Positions 22,555-35,464 of a stretch of DNA of 64,000 bases are shown here, piece by piece; position 1 is the stretch's first letter; each line of letters starts with the position of its first letter. The stretch comes from Bombardia bombarda. Lineage: Eukaryota; Ascomycota; Sordariomycetes; Sordariales; Lasiosphaeriaceae. The stretch is from assembly GCA_030512295.1 (NCBI GenBank), contig JAULSR010000002.1, forward strand, positions 6,882,001-6,946,000, given 5' to 3'. The notes under the pieces are model-generated. The model was not told the origin of the DNA. It did not search any database and worked only from the letters and a program-made list of their open reading frames with translations. Position numbers and translations under genes: made by a program.

Positions 22555-24601
22555 TCATCCACTCTTCTTTGCATAAAACTCCGCCACCCATGTCTTCATA
22601 ATCTCAACCGCCTTGAGCTGCACCGCCGTCACCTCGGGGTTGATCTTGTGCCCTGCATTCTTCAGCCCCAGCTCGGTAAACGCATCATCGGCGTGCTGTG
22701 CGTTCTTGATCAGAAACACGGGGACCTGATCTGTAGACGCAAGGGGCCCGCCCGGTCGGATCTCGCTCGACATGGTGGTTGACCGCCAGGGGTCGAATTC
22801 ACTTGCAGTATTGTTAGCCCCTATCCCAAGCATAACATGTGATTGACAAAACAAAAAAGAAAAACTCACCCATCCGTCCAAATAACCCTAGTCGTATTGC
22901 TCCGCAGCCAGCCCCCCGTCTTCTTGTTCAGCGTGTCGGGCGTCTTGCCCCTGGCGCTGCCGTACTTCTTGCCGTTCTCAGCAGGAAAGTGCAGCTCGCA
23001 TTGGCGCTGCCAGTACTCGGACGTAATCTTGCGCGAGACGATGGAGGGTTGATCCGCTGGCGCGCCCGTCGCCCATGATGCGAGTGGCTCGTTGCAGAGG
23101 AGCCAGTACCAGGTACGCCACGGGTTGCCCAGCGTCTTGGCCTCGATGTAGGGGTTCCAGTAATCGTGGGTGTTGAGGCACCACAGGGGGTCGTCTTGGC
23201 CCCAGACATCAAAGTAGGTGCAAGCTGGATGGGTGTGTAAGCGAAAGTCTCTCATGAGCAGAAATGGCCAAAGAGGGAGCTGTAGTAGCTTGGGTGACGT
23301 ACTTGAATCGATGAAATGCTGGACGAAATACGACGCATAGTTCTTTACAACAGCAGGGACTGTGCCAAGAACATCGGCTTCCATCGTGGCATTGTCGGAC
23401 ATGATGGAGTTGCACATTCTCAGGATGTCGGCGTAGCCCTGGGTCTCTTGCCAGTACCTGAATGGCGTGGCGATGGCACTGCATAGGTAATCTGGTGTCA
23501 GTAACCAAACCAAACCCCCTATTGATGACTTTAATATTATCCGCACTTACTAAGCAAAGTCATCATTCTCAATCGGAAACGTAGCACCAAAGAACTGCTT
23601 CAACGCATCGATCTTGGCGGTATCCGGGGACGGGGCGAGCAGGATGTTATCAACATATTCGGCAACACTGGCGAGCGCGAGACTGCAGCCCGCGCCCTTG
23701 GTGTCCTTTGTGTAAGCATCGATTCCCTTCTTGATAGTGTCGTAGTAGTACCAGTTGTTGGAGTTGACCTCGACGATGGCGCTGCTGAGGTGGAAAGCGT
23801 AGAAGACGTCGGGGTAGAATTGCTCGATCCAGCTGCCGAGAGTGGCCGTGTAGGATGCGCCCCAAAAGATCCATGGCTAAAACACGCAAGGTGTTAGTTT
23901 GATCTTTTATGTTGAGTAATTATCAAGTATTGTAGTAGAATATTTCACTCACAGCTCGAGGTGAATTGCTCGTCTGGTTTTTGTCAAACGGAAAGACAAT
24001 CGTCTTTGCAAAATTGACGATATCGGCCGCTGCTTGCTCTGTGGTGAGATGCTGGAGAGTTTCCGAGTCCATGCCATCGTATGGGGAGGACCCGCCAAAG
24101 TATCGATCTGTTTCAGACAGTCAGACGGGGAGAGATCCAACAAGACTAGACTTGACAAACGCTCTAGAACCACCGTAGCTGCTCCAACAGCCTGGGCGTG
24201 CATCCCAACTATCGTAGTGTTGTCCACAAAGGTATAGCCAAGACCGGGCGATACGGATCCAACCATAGGCACCTCACCCGGCGTCATGAGAACGACCTGT
24301 ATTGGGTTCAAGTTAGCCAACCGCGGTATAAAATAGAGGAAAGGAGTCCATGTATATCACATACCGGCGACCCAGGACCAGCCCACCACTCTCTGCTCAC
24401 GCAGTACTGCTGCTGCCATTTCCCCAGACTCGGGTCGTTGTGGTCGACGGGCTGCTGAAACCAGCCGCAGGAGACGCCCTCCCTTTGGGCGATACGACTG
24501 ACACCATAGCTTGTTGCTTGCTTGTCGGAAACGCCCCGCAAGCTCGCCTTTGGCGCAATCCAGCCCGCAAAGGGGAGGACAACACCAGGCGAGAGCTTCA
24601 T
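22555..24601 (-). CDS. Serine carboxypeptidase, S28 family
   Basis: Seven exons: 24601-24365, 24296-24161, 24107-23953, 23876-23551, 23478-23303, 23224-22870 and 22801-22555, giving 543 residues. S28 enzymes (lysosomal Pro-X carboxypeptidase and fungal prolyl peptidases) cleave after proline, usually in acidic extracellular or vacuolar settings. Family marks are FQQPVDHNDP near residue 55, HRYFGGSSPYDGMDSETL after the third exon junction, PWIFWGASYTA with the nucleophile Ser near residue 184, GEFDPWR with the catalytic Asp near 465, and NAQHADD with the His near 498. The N-terminus (MKLSPGVVLPFAGWIAPKA) resembles a signal peptide. Every junction restores family sequence, and the total length is a multiple of three. 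The residues after the nucleophile are Tyr-Thr-Ala rather than the common Tyr-Ala-Gly. Confidence 0.9.
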
Positions 24602-26117
24602 GATTGACCTTGTTGCTTTGCGTCACAAGAACTCAAGCTCGATTGCTGCCCAAGGCGAATGCAGGTTCACTTACCCCTTGCAAATCATTGATGAGAAGGT
24701 AAATTCTCCGATGCAAAGAACAAGCAAGCATACATGATCTGCTCTTCTATGATTGGGAGTCCGGCCGTAGATATTTATTGAGCCCAAGCTCAGGCTTGCT
24801 CAGCGGCATGCCAAGTACCGAGCATAGAGATCCCTCCGTGTGGGGACTCGTGTAGCTCTATGGATGAAGACGATGGGTAAGTTGGCAAGGCCATATGACA
24901 AGCTGCTTATGGTGAGCTTTGTCCATATGGTGGTGGGTGGCCAAATCCCTGTCCCTTCCACGGGGCCTTGAACCAGGACTTGTGATGTCCGGGTTCGCGA
25001 TGGGTTGGTCGGTTCGGTTCTGCGTGGCGCACCGTTGACATCCGCTGTATGGGAATTTTGATGCATCCCCATCATGACTGAAGTGTATATATTCCAGTGC
25101 AGCCGTGAATGGCATGTTTGGTCCCATTACTTTTGACCTAGAATCCCTTCGCATCTAAGAGTGGGTGTGTTGCTTTGTCCTTGAGCTGAGGCCGGATAAA
25201 GTGCTGTAAGTGGCGGCTCGTTAAATAACATGTCTTATTCCTATTATGTTATATGGCAGCGCAGCGGCACTTGAACGGGTCAGAAGTCCCAGAGGCAAGG
25301 ACTCGGCTGAAAGGTTGGGAGTCTTGTCGTGCGGCAGATGCAGATCTTGGCGCGGGACAGCCAGCTTTGTGCGGGGAAGACGAGTTCAATTTGCTCGACA
25401 TTAACCTTGTTTGCACGCCGAATATGAGGCATGGTTGGGCACGTCACGTCACAAAAGCATTTATTTGCGGGAGGAGCAGAGCCATGACCACACAGACCGG
25501 CAGTGTCGTTGTTCCCGGTTAGCCAACATGATGGGGATCCCCGTACATACCTCAGTACTACTATTGCAATGAGACGCACGAGTGAATTCAACTCGATTCA
25601 ATTACCCTCCAACACCTTCCACCAACACCTTTCATGATAGACACCCAATAGTGCGTATGTATGCGAGCCTGGCCAAACGCCTACTCCGTGATTCTGACAA
25701 AATAAAAAAATGAAACCTCATCATGCCGAGCATTTATACACCAGCTCCAACTCCCGATGCGATACGAAAGATTTTGCAAAGCGCACCAGGAAGAATTACC
25801 TGTCTGCTATTCCCAGTTGTCACTCTACATCGCTCTCTTCCCGAAAATGCCTAAGTAGCCCTCGCTACTCTCTACCTTTATTCTGGGCTCTCTCTCTTCC
25901 TCTCTTCGCTCGCGCTGTCGACTGTAAATGCTTCATCGATTGCGACATTAGCGCCCCGGGCATGTCCTCCTTTGTCCAGGAACATCCAGCTTGGTGGCGG
26001 AAGCGAAGGATCGATATCTAAATCGAGGGATGTCGCGAAACTCAGTCCGGCATCAGGAACTCCCTGATCAGGAGGACTGACATCAGACGCGCTATAGCTA
26101 CGTTGTCTAGTGCTTTC
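24602..26117. other. Intergenic, no gene seen
   Basis: Upstream region of the S28 gene and 3' flank of the kinase gene. Frames are short and without motifs. Confidence 0.5.
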
Positions 26118-28598
26118 CTACAACACTTGGGCAACTGGCTTTACTCCGCGTCGTCCAAGTAGTGTCGCTCCATCGAGGTTCAACTCAAAGGCACCCTTCT
26201 GCCGGTTCCGGTCACGGACCTGTTGTCTGGCGGCAGCTGTGACAGTAGCCGAATGCTGACCGTATCCCTTCATTTGCTCAGCAGCAGGAGGCGGATGAGC
26301 TTTTCTCTCCCGGTCCCGTCCGCGCTGTTCCTGCGTGTCTTGGATGTTTGTGTTTCGCATGCTCTGTTCCAGTTGTTGCGTAGTACTGGTGTTTTGCTGA
26401 GTCGTGTCCGCCTCGGCCATTTCTTCATCTTCAGATGCCTCGTTCAACCCGACCAAACGAGATACGCCAGCCTTGCCGCCAACCTGCTTCCGGCGCTTGC
26501 CCTCCTCCTCTTGACGATGGACTGCGTAGCCGACATCAAAGACCTCCCGAAGGTTGACGGCTCCAGGAGACCTAAAGTCATAGCGCTTATCACCATCGGC
26601 AATCTTGGATGCATCAAACGCCCGCAGAGGAGTAAGCTTCTTCTCCTCGCGAGGTGTAGGACCGGTGCCGCGAATCCAGGGATGAGCAAGGAACTCTCTG
26701 ATGGTATAGCGTTTCTCCGGGTCGACACACAGCAGATGCGAAATTAGCTCTTGTGCTGACTTGCTGATTTCATCCCACCATGGCGAGAGGAAGGTGTATT
26801 GCCCCTTGGCCACCTTTTCTGTGAGAACCTCGATGCTCTCGTCGTAGAATGGTGGGAAACCACACAACAGGGTGTAGAGCACACAACCCAGTGCCCACAT
26901 GTCGACAGACTTAGAATAGCGTTCGTCCTTTACTATCTCAGGCGCCGTATACCCGACAGTTCCGCAGGGCGTCATGGTCTGGTTGTCCCAAACGATTTTA
27001 GACAAGCCGAAATCCGCAATCTTGATTTGGCCGATTCCACCAGCACCAAGGCCTCTGATGAACTCGCCCTCGTCCGCCTTATCCTCGTCACCCGGTTGCT
27101 TCGGCTCTGGCTTCTTTGAAGGCGCGATAGGAATAGGGTAGAACAGAATGTTCTCGGGTTTGATGTCTCTGATAATGCGTCAGCGATATGGTTGTAGGTT
27201 TGGCTCGTCACGAAAAGGACGCAATCAAGGAGCTTACCTGTGAACAACGCCCCTTTCCTCGTGCAGGTATTCGAGGGCTTTCGCCACTTGGGTAATCACA
27301 TGCCGGGACAAGTCCTCGCTAAAATATGTCAATCGTACAATCTGGTGGAAAAGCTCTCCACCAGGTGCAAGTTCGAGAATGATGTAATAGTATTGACGGG
27401 ACTCGGAAAAGTCGATGAGTTTGATGATGTTTGGGTGGTCAAGTTGCCGCATGATCTGCACCTCTTTCAGGATGTTCGCTCGCTGTTTGGTCATTTGTTA
27501 ACACTACTATCACCACAAGTAAATGTCCGTCTCAACCTGGGCGCTTGACCCGGCGAGACAGGTCGCTGGGGATTTAGCGAGTCTCGGAGAGAAGAGTGAA
27601 CATAGACAAGGAGAAGTCGACAAAAGGAAAGATATTTCTCGCACCTCTGCGGCCTTGGGGGCCTTTGGCTTGAAATCCGGATGGAGATGTTTGTTGCTCT
27701 AGGAGAAGTCCTGGAGTTGGTAAAAGGGAACTTTTGGAAAAGGGAATGCTAAGGAGGGACTTGGAAGACTTGGAAAGCTTTGGCGACAAAGGAATAGGGT
27801 AGGCATAGAGGAAGCATGCTCGGGTCCCCCAGATGTCTATAATACGTACCTGCATATTGTTCATCTCGTATTTGCGGACGACCTTGATGGCCACGTCTCC
27901 GACATGGTTGCCATCTAGATCGCGTGCTCGATAGACATTGCTGAAGGCACCGTCGCCCATCTTCTCGACGAGTTCCCAGCGCTCCAGGCCGGGGTACCTA
28001 GGGAATTTGCTCTTACTAGCATTCTCCTCGGCCACCAGCTTCGCAATGTTATCATCGGGGACTCGTCTCGCCTTGACCTTGGCTAGGTCGGCTTCGGCTT
28101 GTTGGGCGGCGACATTTTCTGCCTGAGCGACACGGCGGTGACCATCGCCGGCGGCGGCCGAGTAGGCGTCGGGAACGGGAACCCGGCTGTGTGCTTGATC
28201 ATGGCCGCCGACTATGGGCTCAGTTGGGGCTGCCATATTGTTCTTGGCGGGCTGCTGGTGTTGGTGTGGCGGAGAGTGTTCATGTTTTGTGCGCACCGGT
28301 TCGTCCACATTTGTAGTGCGGGCTTGCTTTCCTGTGTAATGACATTGACATCAGCCTCTGATACTTACGCGTACCAACCAAGGCAGGAACGTGGGACGAC
28401 GCGAGGCAAGTGTGGTGCACATTGCCGCGCCTGCCTGCTTAGGTAGCTTTGGCATGGCGGGCCATGGCGGGCGGACTGGCCGATCCCAAGCAAAGCCCGA
28501 CAACCCGACAACTCGCTCGTAAACCACGCATCCAAAACATAACAAAACCAAAACATACCATGGCGGATAAAATTCTTCAATTGTTGTATCGTCGACAT
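26118..28598 (-). CDS. CAMK-group protein kinase, SRK1/RCK2-like
   Basis: Four exons: 28598-28559, 28331-27850, 27482-27238 and 27168-26118, giving 605 residues. The short first exon (MSTIQQLKNFIRHG) was found by phase: its donor GTATGT at 28558 and the acceptor before 28331 give a continuous frame. The kinase domain starts near residue 132. It has the Gly loop GDGAFSNVY, Lys 163 in VAIKVV, HRDIKPEN with Asp 257, DFG near 308-310 and TPCGTVGYTAPE in the activation segment. An insert of about 35 residues precedes the DFG motif. The C-terminal 200 residues are charged and Gln-rich. The arrangement resembles stress-activated kinases downstream of the Hog1-type MAPK (Srk1, Rck2). The orthology is inferred from overall layout. 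Introns 1 and 2 (227 and 367 bases) are longer than others here, so minor exon changes are possible. Confidence 0.87.
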
Positions 28599-31500
28599 CT
28601 TGAGTGATTCTCGGTTGTTCGCTCCTTCTTCTGTGCCGATTGCTGCTCTGGCTTGTCTGCGTGCGACCGAGCTCCCGACCGTGTGGTGAGCCGAAGGCCA
28701 GCAGATAGACTGAGCCGGGCCGTTCAAGTAAGTTTCGGCCAAAGACGGCTGCCTTTCCTCCCTCGCTACAAATAGACTCGGTTTTGTATCCCGTGGCAGT
28801 GGCAGTCGCGGTTGGTGTATGCGCTGATGACGTTATCGTCGTTTGCGGGGTCGAAGTCGGGTGACTGCTAAACACTACGGGAGGTAGGTAGATTGCGTTC
28901 TGACGAGCACAGAGGCAGTACAGGAGAGCGGATCGGTATTCGTAGGGCAGAGGGAAGCGACAAGATAGGCGAGAACGATGCGACCAGAAAATGGTGGGTT
29001 CTACCTTTGGAAATGACGATGTCGAGAAAGAGAAGTGCTATCAGATGAAAAAAATATGGAATATGTAATATGCAATGGTGTGGATTGAGGTCACGGTGGC
29101 TGCAGCAAGCACGATGCAGAACCAAGGCACGGTCTTCACGCGGTGATAGGTAGTAGTAGTAATCAAATGCAGGCAGATGCGCTGAGATGTAGCCAGCCAG
29201 TCGCAGGCTTGGTTGGGGCCTCTCTCTTATTTCTGCTGCCGCAGTGCATTTTCCAGTCAGGTCTTTTCTGCTCAGGCACCCGCTTTCATCATCGCTCCAT
29301 CATCGGCTAGGAGCCTGACGAATGGCAAACGACCTGTCAAGCCGCGCCACAAACGCGCTGACTGCAAGTACAGCGTACATAGTTAGGCTTGGGCTCTCCC
29401 GCTACCTAGGTACCTTTTAAGGTAGGTATGTCAGAATGGACGCAGCCAGTCTTGTGTACATATCTGTCCGTATCAGTTCCCGTTAAATATTTGCTCTCAT
29501 GTTAGGAGGAATTTCGGACTAAAGCGTAAATAAGATCAGTGATCTCATTTTCATTCCCCTCTCCCTCAAGCCATTAGATCTCAGAAAAGAACGATTCATG
29601 GTTTCGTCGCCCGCAAATCTGAAGACGACCAGGGATGCCAACAAATCCTTGAATGACCCCGCCAGCCCCTCTATTATGACGTCGGGTGCAGCGTCATTCA
29701 GGCTTGTGTAGCAGCACGCTAGCGCCGAGCTTTCCCCAAAGAGCTGTTAGCTTTGAAGCTCCAGAGCCCGTGCATGCATCCACACGATCTAGGATTTCCA
29801 GGTTCCAGCAGCCGGAATGATCTTTCCGCTTGTTTCAATGATCGTGAACCTGCGTACACTGCAATAAGGCCGGTTTATCATGGCATCACGAGCCCCCCCC
29901 AAAAAATGACAGGCGATAGATTTATCTGTGGCCCAATAAGCTCCACGTTAACCTGCTTTGCGCCGCATTCGAAGACGACGATGAGATTCTACGATCCGTA
30001 AGCAACCTCCAGCGCATGTCGGTAGCTCGGCAGGATCGCAGCGTAATTTCCAGTGAGGTGCGGGTCAAGTGCAGTGCAATTTTTGCTGGACCCCTATTAC
30101 CAGGGTCCATCTACCTACTAGCATCAGCGGATGGGGCCTTGTAAATTCGGGACAAGTTTGCGAAGAAAAGAAAAATCGGACTGTGACCCGCCAGTCAGAT
30201 GGAGCGCGGGGAAATGACAAGCTGTGGACGGCCATGATCGTGTCTCAACTCTCAAGACTGTCAAATCGATTGTTAGAAGTGTCGATCACAGTCAGCCGTC
30301 ACCGTCACCCATCAGATGAAATGCGATGCTGTGGACTACTACTACGAATATCTATTGGGTACATACACAGTACAGCGGCTGATATCTCTCCCCTGCGTTA
30401 CCGACGGCTCCCAGGCTCCCATTCCCAGACCAAGTGAGAGGCGCTTGTGAGTTGATCTGTCTGTGCAATAAGCTTTGTCTCGGGCTGAAACGGTGGCTCC
30501 CTCTTATTCCAGCATTGTGCTGATCGGTCTTTTTGTGTTTCCTTTCAGACCCCCAGACTCTCTGGACTCTCCCCTCCCTCTCTCCCTTGGCGTTGGCCAC
30601 GAGTGTGGACTGGGCTCCGTCTCCCCGGCCCAACCTGGAAGTCGGTGTCTGATAGCGCGAGAGCCCCTCCCGCCGCCGTTCAGGGCTTGGCCGCGCCCCT
30701 GACGTCATCAACGTTTCAACACCTGTCGTGAACATCTCGAGCTGCCGTGGACGAGATCACCCGCGGCTGTGTAACGGCGGCTGCATAGGCGGCTTGCAGT
30801 GGTATCGTTATCATTCTACTTTTCTCCATCTCTGTACTTATTATAGATTTCCATCGGTGTTTACTTAGCTAAATCAACAAAGTCCTTTTTATCGGTTACG
30901 TGAGGGGTATTTTCCAATCACGTAGCGCTAGTGAAGTACATAACTTCCTTAGGACCATGACTCAACTAATCATCTTGGTGACAACTGATCTCTTTCCGTT
31001 CAATCCTGTTTAACATTCCTGGGTCAAAAGCTTTCATGCTGTGTAACTGGCTTCTTATAACCAATCGGCCGAATGGTGGCTGCATGGATGTTCAAACAAA
31101 GTGATGATGCAGTGCGGCCGAGAGAGATAAGGGGTGAGCGCCTTCTGAGCCTTCCCACCATGATAATGAGCTCTTCTCCAACTGCGGAAAGACAACGGGA
31201 AGATGCCACGGCGATCGTGATTGGCATCCAGAACTCTTGATCCGGCAGGATGACGCTAATCTCCACAGCCGCAATGTAAGGTATCGAGAAACATCCCGCC
31301 ACAACCGCTTCAGCTCTTTATCTTGAATGCAAAACCGATGAGACAGTCAGCAAATAGCGCTGAACCCCGGCCAACTACCATAGACGAATTACAGGCATGG
31401 AGAAGCAGCGCATTTGTGTAGTTCAGATAGGTACATAAGTGGCCTAATATTGGACAAGAGATATCGACATTAAGAAGGCAGTCTGGCTGGTACTGGAACT

Positions 31501-32530
31501 AAGAATTTGCCTTAGGTACCGAGTAAGACAGAATGAGTCTCTCGAGGTGTAAACTCATCCTCTGATAAGTGCCAGTGTCGCGTGCCTACGGCCTTAATAA
31601 GGTACCTACTCAGCCGTGATAACTAGGTAAACGTCGTGGGGACCTGAGCAGCCTCAAGATTAGGCGAAAAATAGAACTTTTTCACGAGTTAGAGCATAAA
31701 GAATCTTCACTACTCATTCCCTGAGCAGCCGGATCTTTTCTCAGTACTCTAGCCATGCATCCTTATGATCCCGACCGTCTTTAAACCAGACCGGGGGGTG
31801 CGAGGTGGTGGCCGCGGTGGCTATCTGCAACGATGCTTTGTCAGCTTGTTACTATGACACAACGGGCATCTCCGGGAAGCCAATTTCAATATTACCTGCC
31901 AGCCGTGAAATGTAACGTAAAAAAAAAAGAAAGGCAAGCGATTTAGAGATGAAGTTTGAAGCTTTGTTTATGTCCAAGCATGTGATAATGGTGCAAACGC
32001 CGTAGCTGGGAGGTTTACATTTTGAGTGCAGACCCTGGTTTACCCAAACCCTTCGCTCACAGCCCATCATATCACATAACCTGTGTGTATGTGTATATTA
32101 CTTATTATTTTACTTTCTTTTACTGGTAAAATCTGACTAGAACACAGGCGTGCCTGGTTCTTACATTACGAATTGATTTTCGTTCGTTGTTTTGGAATCG
32201 TGATTATATGCAGAGCTTTCTTTTTGACCAATAAAACAGCATTTGTCTTTTCTTCGCCGCCTTACCCATATCTAGCTCCTGGCTTCGCTTGGACCAATTG
32301 TTGGATGCAGTCAACCGGGGAGATGATCGGACTTTCCAGAATGAGCGGGGGACATCCAACGTGAAACGAGAAAATGTGAGTCGAGGAAGAGTCATTCGGT
32401 GTCAGCAACTTGAAAGGGGCATCACCACACTATAAAGTTGCTTTCCTTGAAGTAGTTCTCCCCCCATTCATCAGCATACCTTTTGAAGTGCACAATACCT
32501 CATAATCTGGCTTCATTTTCCCCAATCACA
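28599..32530. other. Gene-poor stretch of 3.9 kb
   Basis: Divergent upstream region between the kinase and the SDR gene. Frames such as 30352-30735 (minus) lack motifs and overlap antisense frames. CCTAGGTACC-type palindromes occur near 29405. An unrecognised non-coding RNA or fast-evolving gene cannot be excluded. Confidence 0.45.
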
Positions 32531-33394
32531 ATGTCGGTCCCTAAGAATATCTTGGTCGTCGTCGGATGTGGTGGCATGGGTCTGGCGTGTGCGCGACGAC
32601 TCAGCAGCGGTCGCAAGATCTTCCTCGCCGACGCTTCGGACAAGAACCTCAACTCGGGTGTGCAGAGCCTCCTCGACGATGGGCACGAGGTGGAGGGGCA
32701 CATTGTCGACGTCTCCGTCTTTGATTCAGTCCAGAAATTTGCATCGGCAGCGGCCAATGCCGGCCACATCGATGCCATCATTCACACGGCGGGGTTGTCT
32801 CCCGTCATGGCGAACCCCGAGGGCATCTTGAAAGTCGACCTTCTTGGCACAGCCAACGTGATTGACGCATTCTTCGACGTCGTGAATGCCGGATCGTCCC
32901 TGACGTGCATAGCGAGCATCGCACGATTCGGTGTCACTCCTTCGCCAGCGCTGGCGCAGCATCTGGGAACGGCCCCGCGCGACCAGTTGCTGCACAATGA
33001 GGAACTACTGCAGATCGCCAGTGCAAACTCAGGCGTGGCATACTCATTGTCCAAGTGCGCCAATGTGCTTCGTGTTCAGGCTGCCACTGCCGCGTGGAGC
33101 GCCAAGGGGGCTAGAATCAACACTGTCAGCCCGGGTGTGATCTTGACGGCCATGGTTAGACAGGAGCTGGAGTCGCCCAACAGACAGCTTGTCCTAGGAG
33201 CAATCAACAGTACCCCTATGGCTCGTGCCGGGACGGCGAATGAGATTGCTGGCGCTGTGGCATTCCTCGCCGGCCCTGACGCTTCATTCATTACGGGCTC
33301 GGACGTGGTTGTGGATGGCGGCGCTATGGCATCGAACCACGGGATGATGGGAGGGAACGTGGCAGCGATGGGCCACAAGGACGGTGAAAGTTAG
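32531..33394 (+). CDS. Short-chain dehydrogenase/reductase
   Basis: Single exon, 287 residues; the ATG at 32531 precedes the nucleotide-binding strand directly. Residues 7-17 (ILVVVGCGGMG) form the dinucleotide loop in a GxGGxG variant. Asp 34 after the second strand suggests a preference for NAD. HTAGL near residue 85 replaces the usual NNAG. The catalytic Tyr 171 and Lys 175 (YSLSK) are in place, and INTVSPG follows. The end GSDVVVDGG is the usual SDR terminus. The substrate is unknown. It is 5.8 kb from the aminomuconate cluster with two other enzymes between, so a metabolic link is only possible. Confidence 0.9.
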   Translation: MSVPKNILVVVGCGGMGLACARRLSSGRKIFLADASDKNLNSGVQSLLDDGHEVEGHIVDVSVFDSVQKFASAAANAGHIDAIIHTAGLSPVMANPEGILKVDLLGTANVIDAFFDVVNAGSSLTCIASIARFGVTPSPALAQHLGTAPRDQLLHNEELLQIASANSGVAYSLSKCANVLRVQAATAAWSAKGARINTVSPGVILTAMVRQELESPNRQLVLGAINSTPMARAGTANEIAGAVAFLAGPDASFITGSDVVVDGGAMASNHGMMGGNVAAMGHKDGES

Positions 33395-34419
33395 GAGTTT
33401 GAAGCCAATTGACCAGAAAAGTCGGACTGTACGGGATGAGATTATTCGTTGTTATTCGTATATATGCAGGAGATGTATTGGCCTTTGTCTGTTGGATTGA
33501 GCCTATAAATCACTTGGTGATAATGGCCAAATACTTGTTCGGTACTCCCAGAATGCTGAGGTCAGTTGATAAAGTCACGAAGTGAGAGAGCCACTTTAGG
33601 GGCCAATCGTTAGTAAAGATGGAAGGCACGACCACAACACACTCGTCAACCCCCCGAACCCTAAATCCCACACTTCCTTCCTCACATCAGCAGAACCCTT
33701 TCCCCATCGCGACGGAACGGATTCGTTTCCGTCTTTGTGTTGAATCTCCGACAGCGTCTGGACCCTCGGCGCCTCCTGCCAAGTCAAGGTCCGTGAACAC
33801 ATTATTGCCCAAACCCGGTCAAGGGAATGCCAAGTCACGGTCTGCCGACTCGGCACTCCTCAAGTCTAGATTGTCGTGCGGATTGGTGGAGTAAGTCCGT
33901 GGGTACGTTTAGAGCAAACTCGTCTCGCTCCGTCAATACCAGGTCCAGTATGGACCGTGGGGCAAAGCGTCGCATTCAAAACGGAATTCCGGGGAAATTA
34001 TCCGCGCTATAACCTCATTTGGTCAAGATAGCATCTCTAATTGTCTTGCGCCCAATAGCCATGAAGCATGATGGTACGGTTCTCGGCTATGTCCACCGAA
34101 CCACTGAGGCACCCCCTGACAACATTCTGGCAGATGTTTTGTTATGCAGACACCGAAGGACCCAGGGCAGGGACCTGATCGGCATTTGGAGAGCCCACAA
34201 CCATCTTATCACAGGCACGATGGGCAGATGCTCGGAGGTTCAACTTCCTGTCAGAATCGGGGCTGTGGCCAGTGAGCCATGTGATATTTGCCGAGGCAGC
34301 CTGCCAGGACGGACTTTTTGGCTGTTATCTGACTGGCATTACTTCATTCCAGTTGCTTTTGACCTCTTTCAGTAGACTCCATCATCTTTCACTCCTGCTA
34401 GGATATCACAGCTGTCGAC
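33395..34419. other. Intergenic, no gene seen
   Basis: Between two plus-strand genes. Frames at 33619-33894 and 34019-34375 have no family features. Confidence 0.5.
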
Positions 34420-35355
34420 ATGACTGTCACCAATCTGGTCAAGGTGGCCAGCATCTCTGCGGGGACGGTGCTCCTCGCTGTTGCCATCCCACTTCTCTCT
34501 AAACTGCCATCGACAAGCCTCACTTCCTTCATCGACGAGTTCCCCACACAAGACTACTCGTTCACAGCACCTCTCAAACTTTTCAGAGCCAAGCCACCGG
34601 AAGACACCCCGTTTATCTGCGATGTGTTGCATACATACAAGACAGAGCTAGTATCGGTCGATCCCTTGATCATCTATATCCACAACTTGATATCGCCATC
34701 AGAGATCACCTCCCTTCTACGCACCGCCGAGCCCTTATTCGCGCCCTCGGCGGTTACCAAGAATGGTCGACAACAAAAAACATCAGACAGAACGTCCAGC
34801 TCGGCCGGGCTACCACGCAATGATCCAGCAGTGATGTGTGTACTAAACCGAGGACGCAATTTTCTCGGCACGATGGTGCGCGATGGCTGGGACGAGATGG
34901 GCCCGCCACAGCTGGTGAGATACAGCACCGGCCAGAGATTCAACGTTCATCATGACTGGTTCGACACTTCACGCTGGGCTACCGACGGTACATCACGCAC
35001 GTGGAACCGCCTCGCGAGTTTCTTCGCCATCTTACAAGACAATTGCACGGGCGGGGAGACACACTTCCCATACGCGAAGGGTATATTTCCACAAAGTCCC
35101 TGGGGCGAGACACCCTGGCGTGGTGGGCTGGAAGAGCAAATCCAGAGAGGAAAAGAAGAGCCAAAACCACTGTGGAGAGAACACGAGAATGGTGGGCTAG
35201 CCTTCAGGCCCGTTGCAGGTAATGCCATCTTCTGGATCAATCTCCACCCCAATGGGACCGGCGATGAGCGTACCAACCATGCTGGCCTACCGCTGCTGGA
35301 CGGGCTCAAGACGGCGATGAACATTTGGCCGAGGCAGTACTACCGGGACAGTTGA
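34420..35355 (+). CDS. 2-oxoglutarate/Fe(II) dioxygenase, prolyl 4-hydroxylase alpha-subunit type
   Basis: Single exon, 311 residues. Residues 10-27 form a hydrophobic signal anchor, placing the enzyme in the secretory pathway. The P4Hc fold begins near residue 83 (PLIIYIHNLISPSEI). Iron ligands are His 177 and Asp 179 in VHHDWFD, and a distal His 287 (NHAGLPL). Lys 297 (LLDGLKTAMNIW) is placed to bind 2-oxoglutarate. GGETHFPYAKG and the final W-x-R-Q-Y are typical. The enzyme probably hydroxylates prolyl or related residues in secreted proteins, although small-molecule substrates occur in this fold. Convergent with the amidohydrolase, only about 110 bases apart. Confidence 0.9.
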   Translation: MTVTNLVKVASISAGTVLLAVAIPLLSKLPSTSLTSFIDEFPTQDYSFTAPLKLFRAKPPEDTPFICDVLHTYKTELVSVDPLIIYIHNLISPSEITSLLRTAEPLFAPSAVTKNGRQQKTSDRTSSSAGLPRNDPAVMCVLNRGRNFLGTMVRDGWDEMGPPQLVRYSTGQRFNVHHDWFDTSRWATDGTSRTWNRLASFFAILQDNCTGGETHFPYAKGIFPQSPWGETPWRGGLEEQIQRGKEEPKPLWREHENGGLAFRPVAGNAIFWINLHPNGTGDERTNHAGLPLLDGLKTAMNIWPRQYYRDS

Positions 35356-35464
35356 GACAAGAACACTAATGACTTGAGCTACGCTTCCCGATGTGGCACA
35401 TTTACTTTTCTTTTTGCTGTTGCCCCCAACATGACGCCCTCTGCCAAAGCCAAGGTTACCTGTT

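Noticed and set aside
22802..22869. Frame through the last S28 intron (adds GANNTAS)
   Set aside because: Reading through needs a non-consensus acceptor; using CTGCAAG at 22802 gives the conserved GEFDPWR in frame.
27574..27849. Continuation of the kinase exon 2 frame without splicing
   Set aside because: The peptide is low-complexity and breaks the kinase domain; splicing 27849-27483 restores the expected helix C region.
30352..30735. 127-codon minus-strand frame in the 3.9-kb gap
   Set aside because: No motifs, biased basic composition and an equally long antisense frame.
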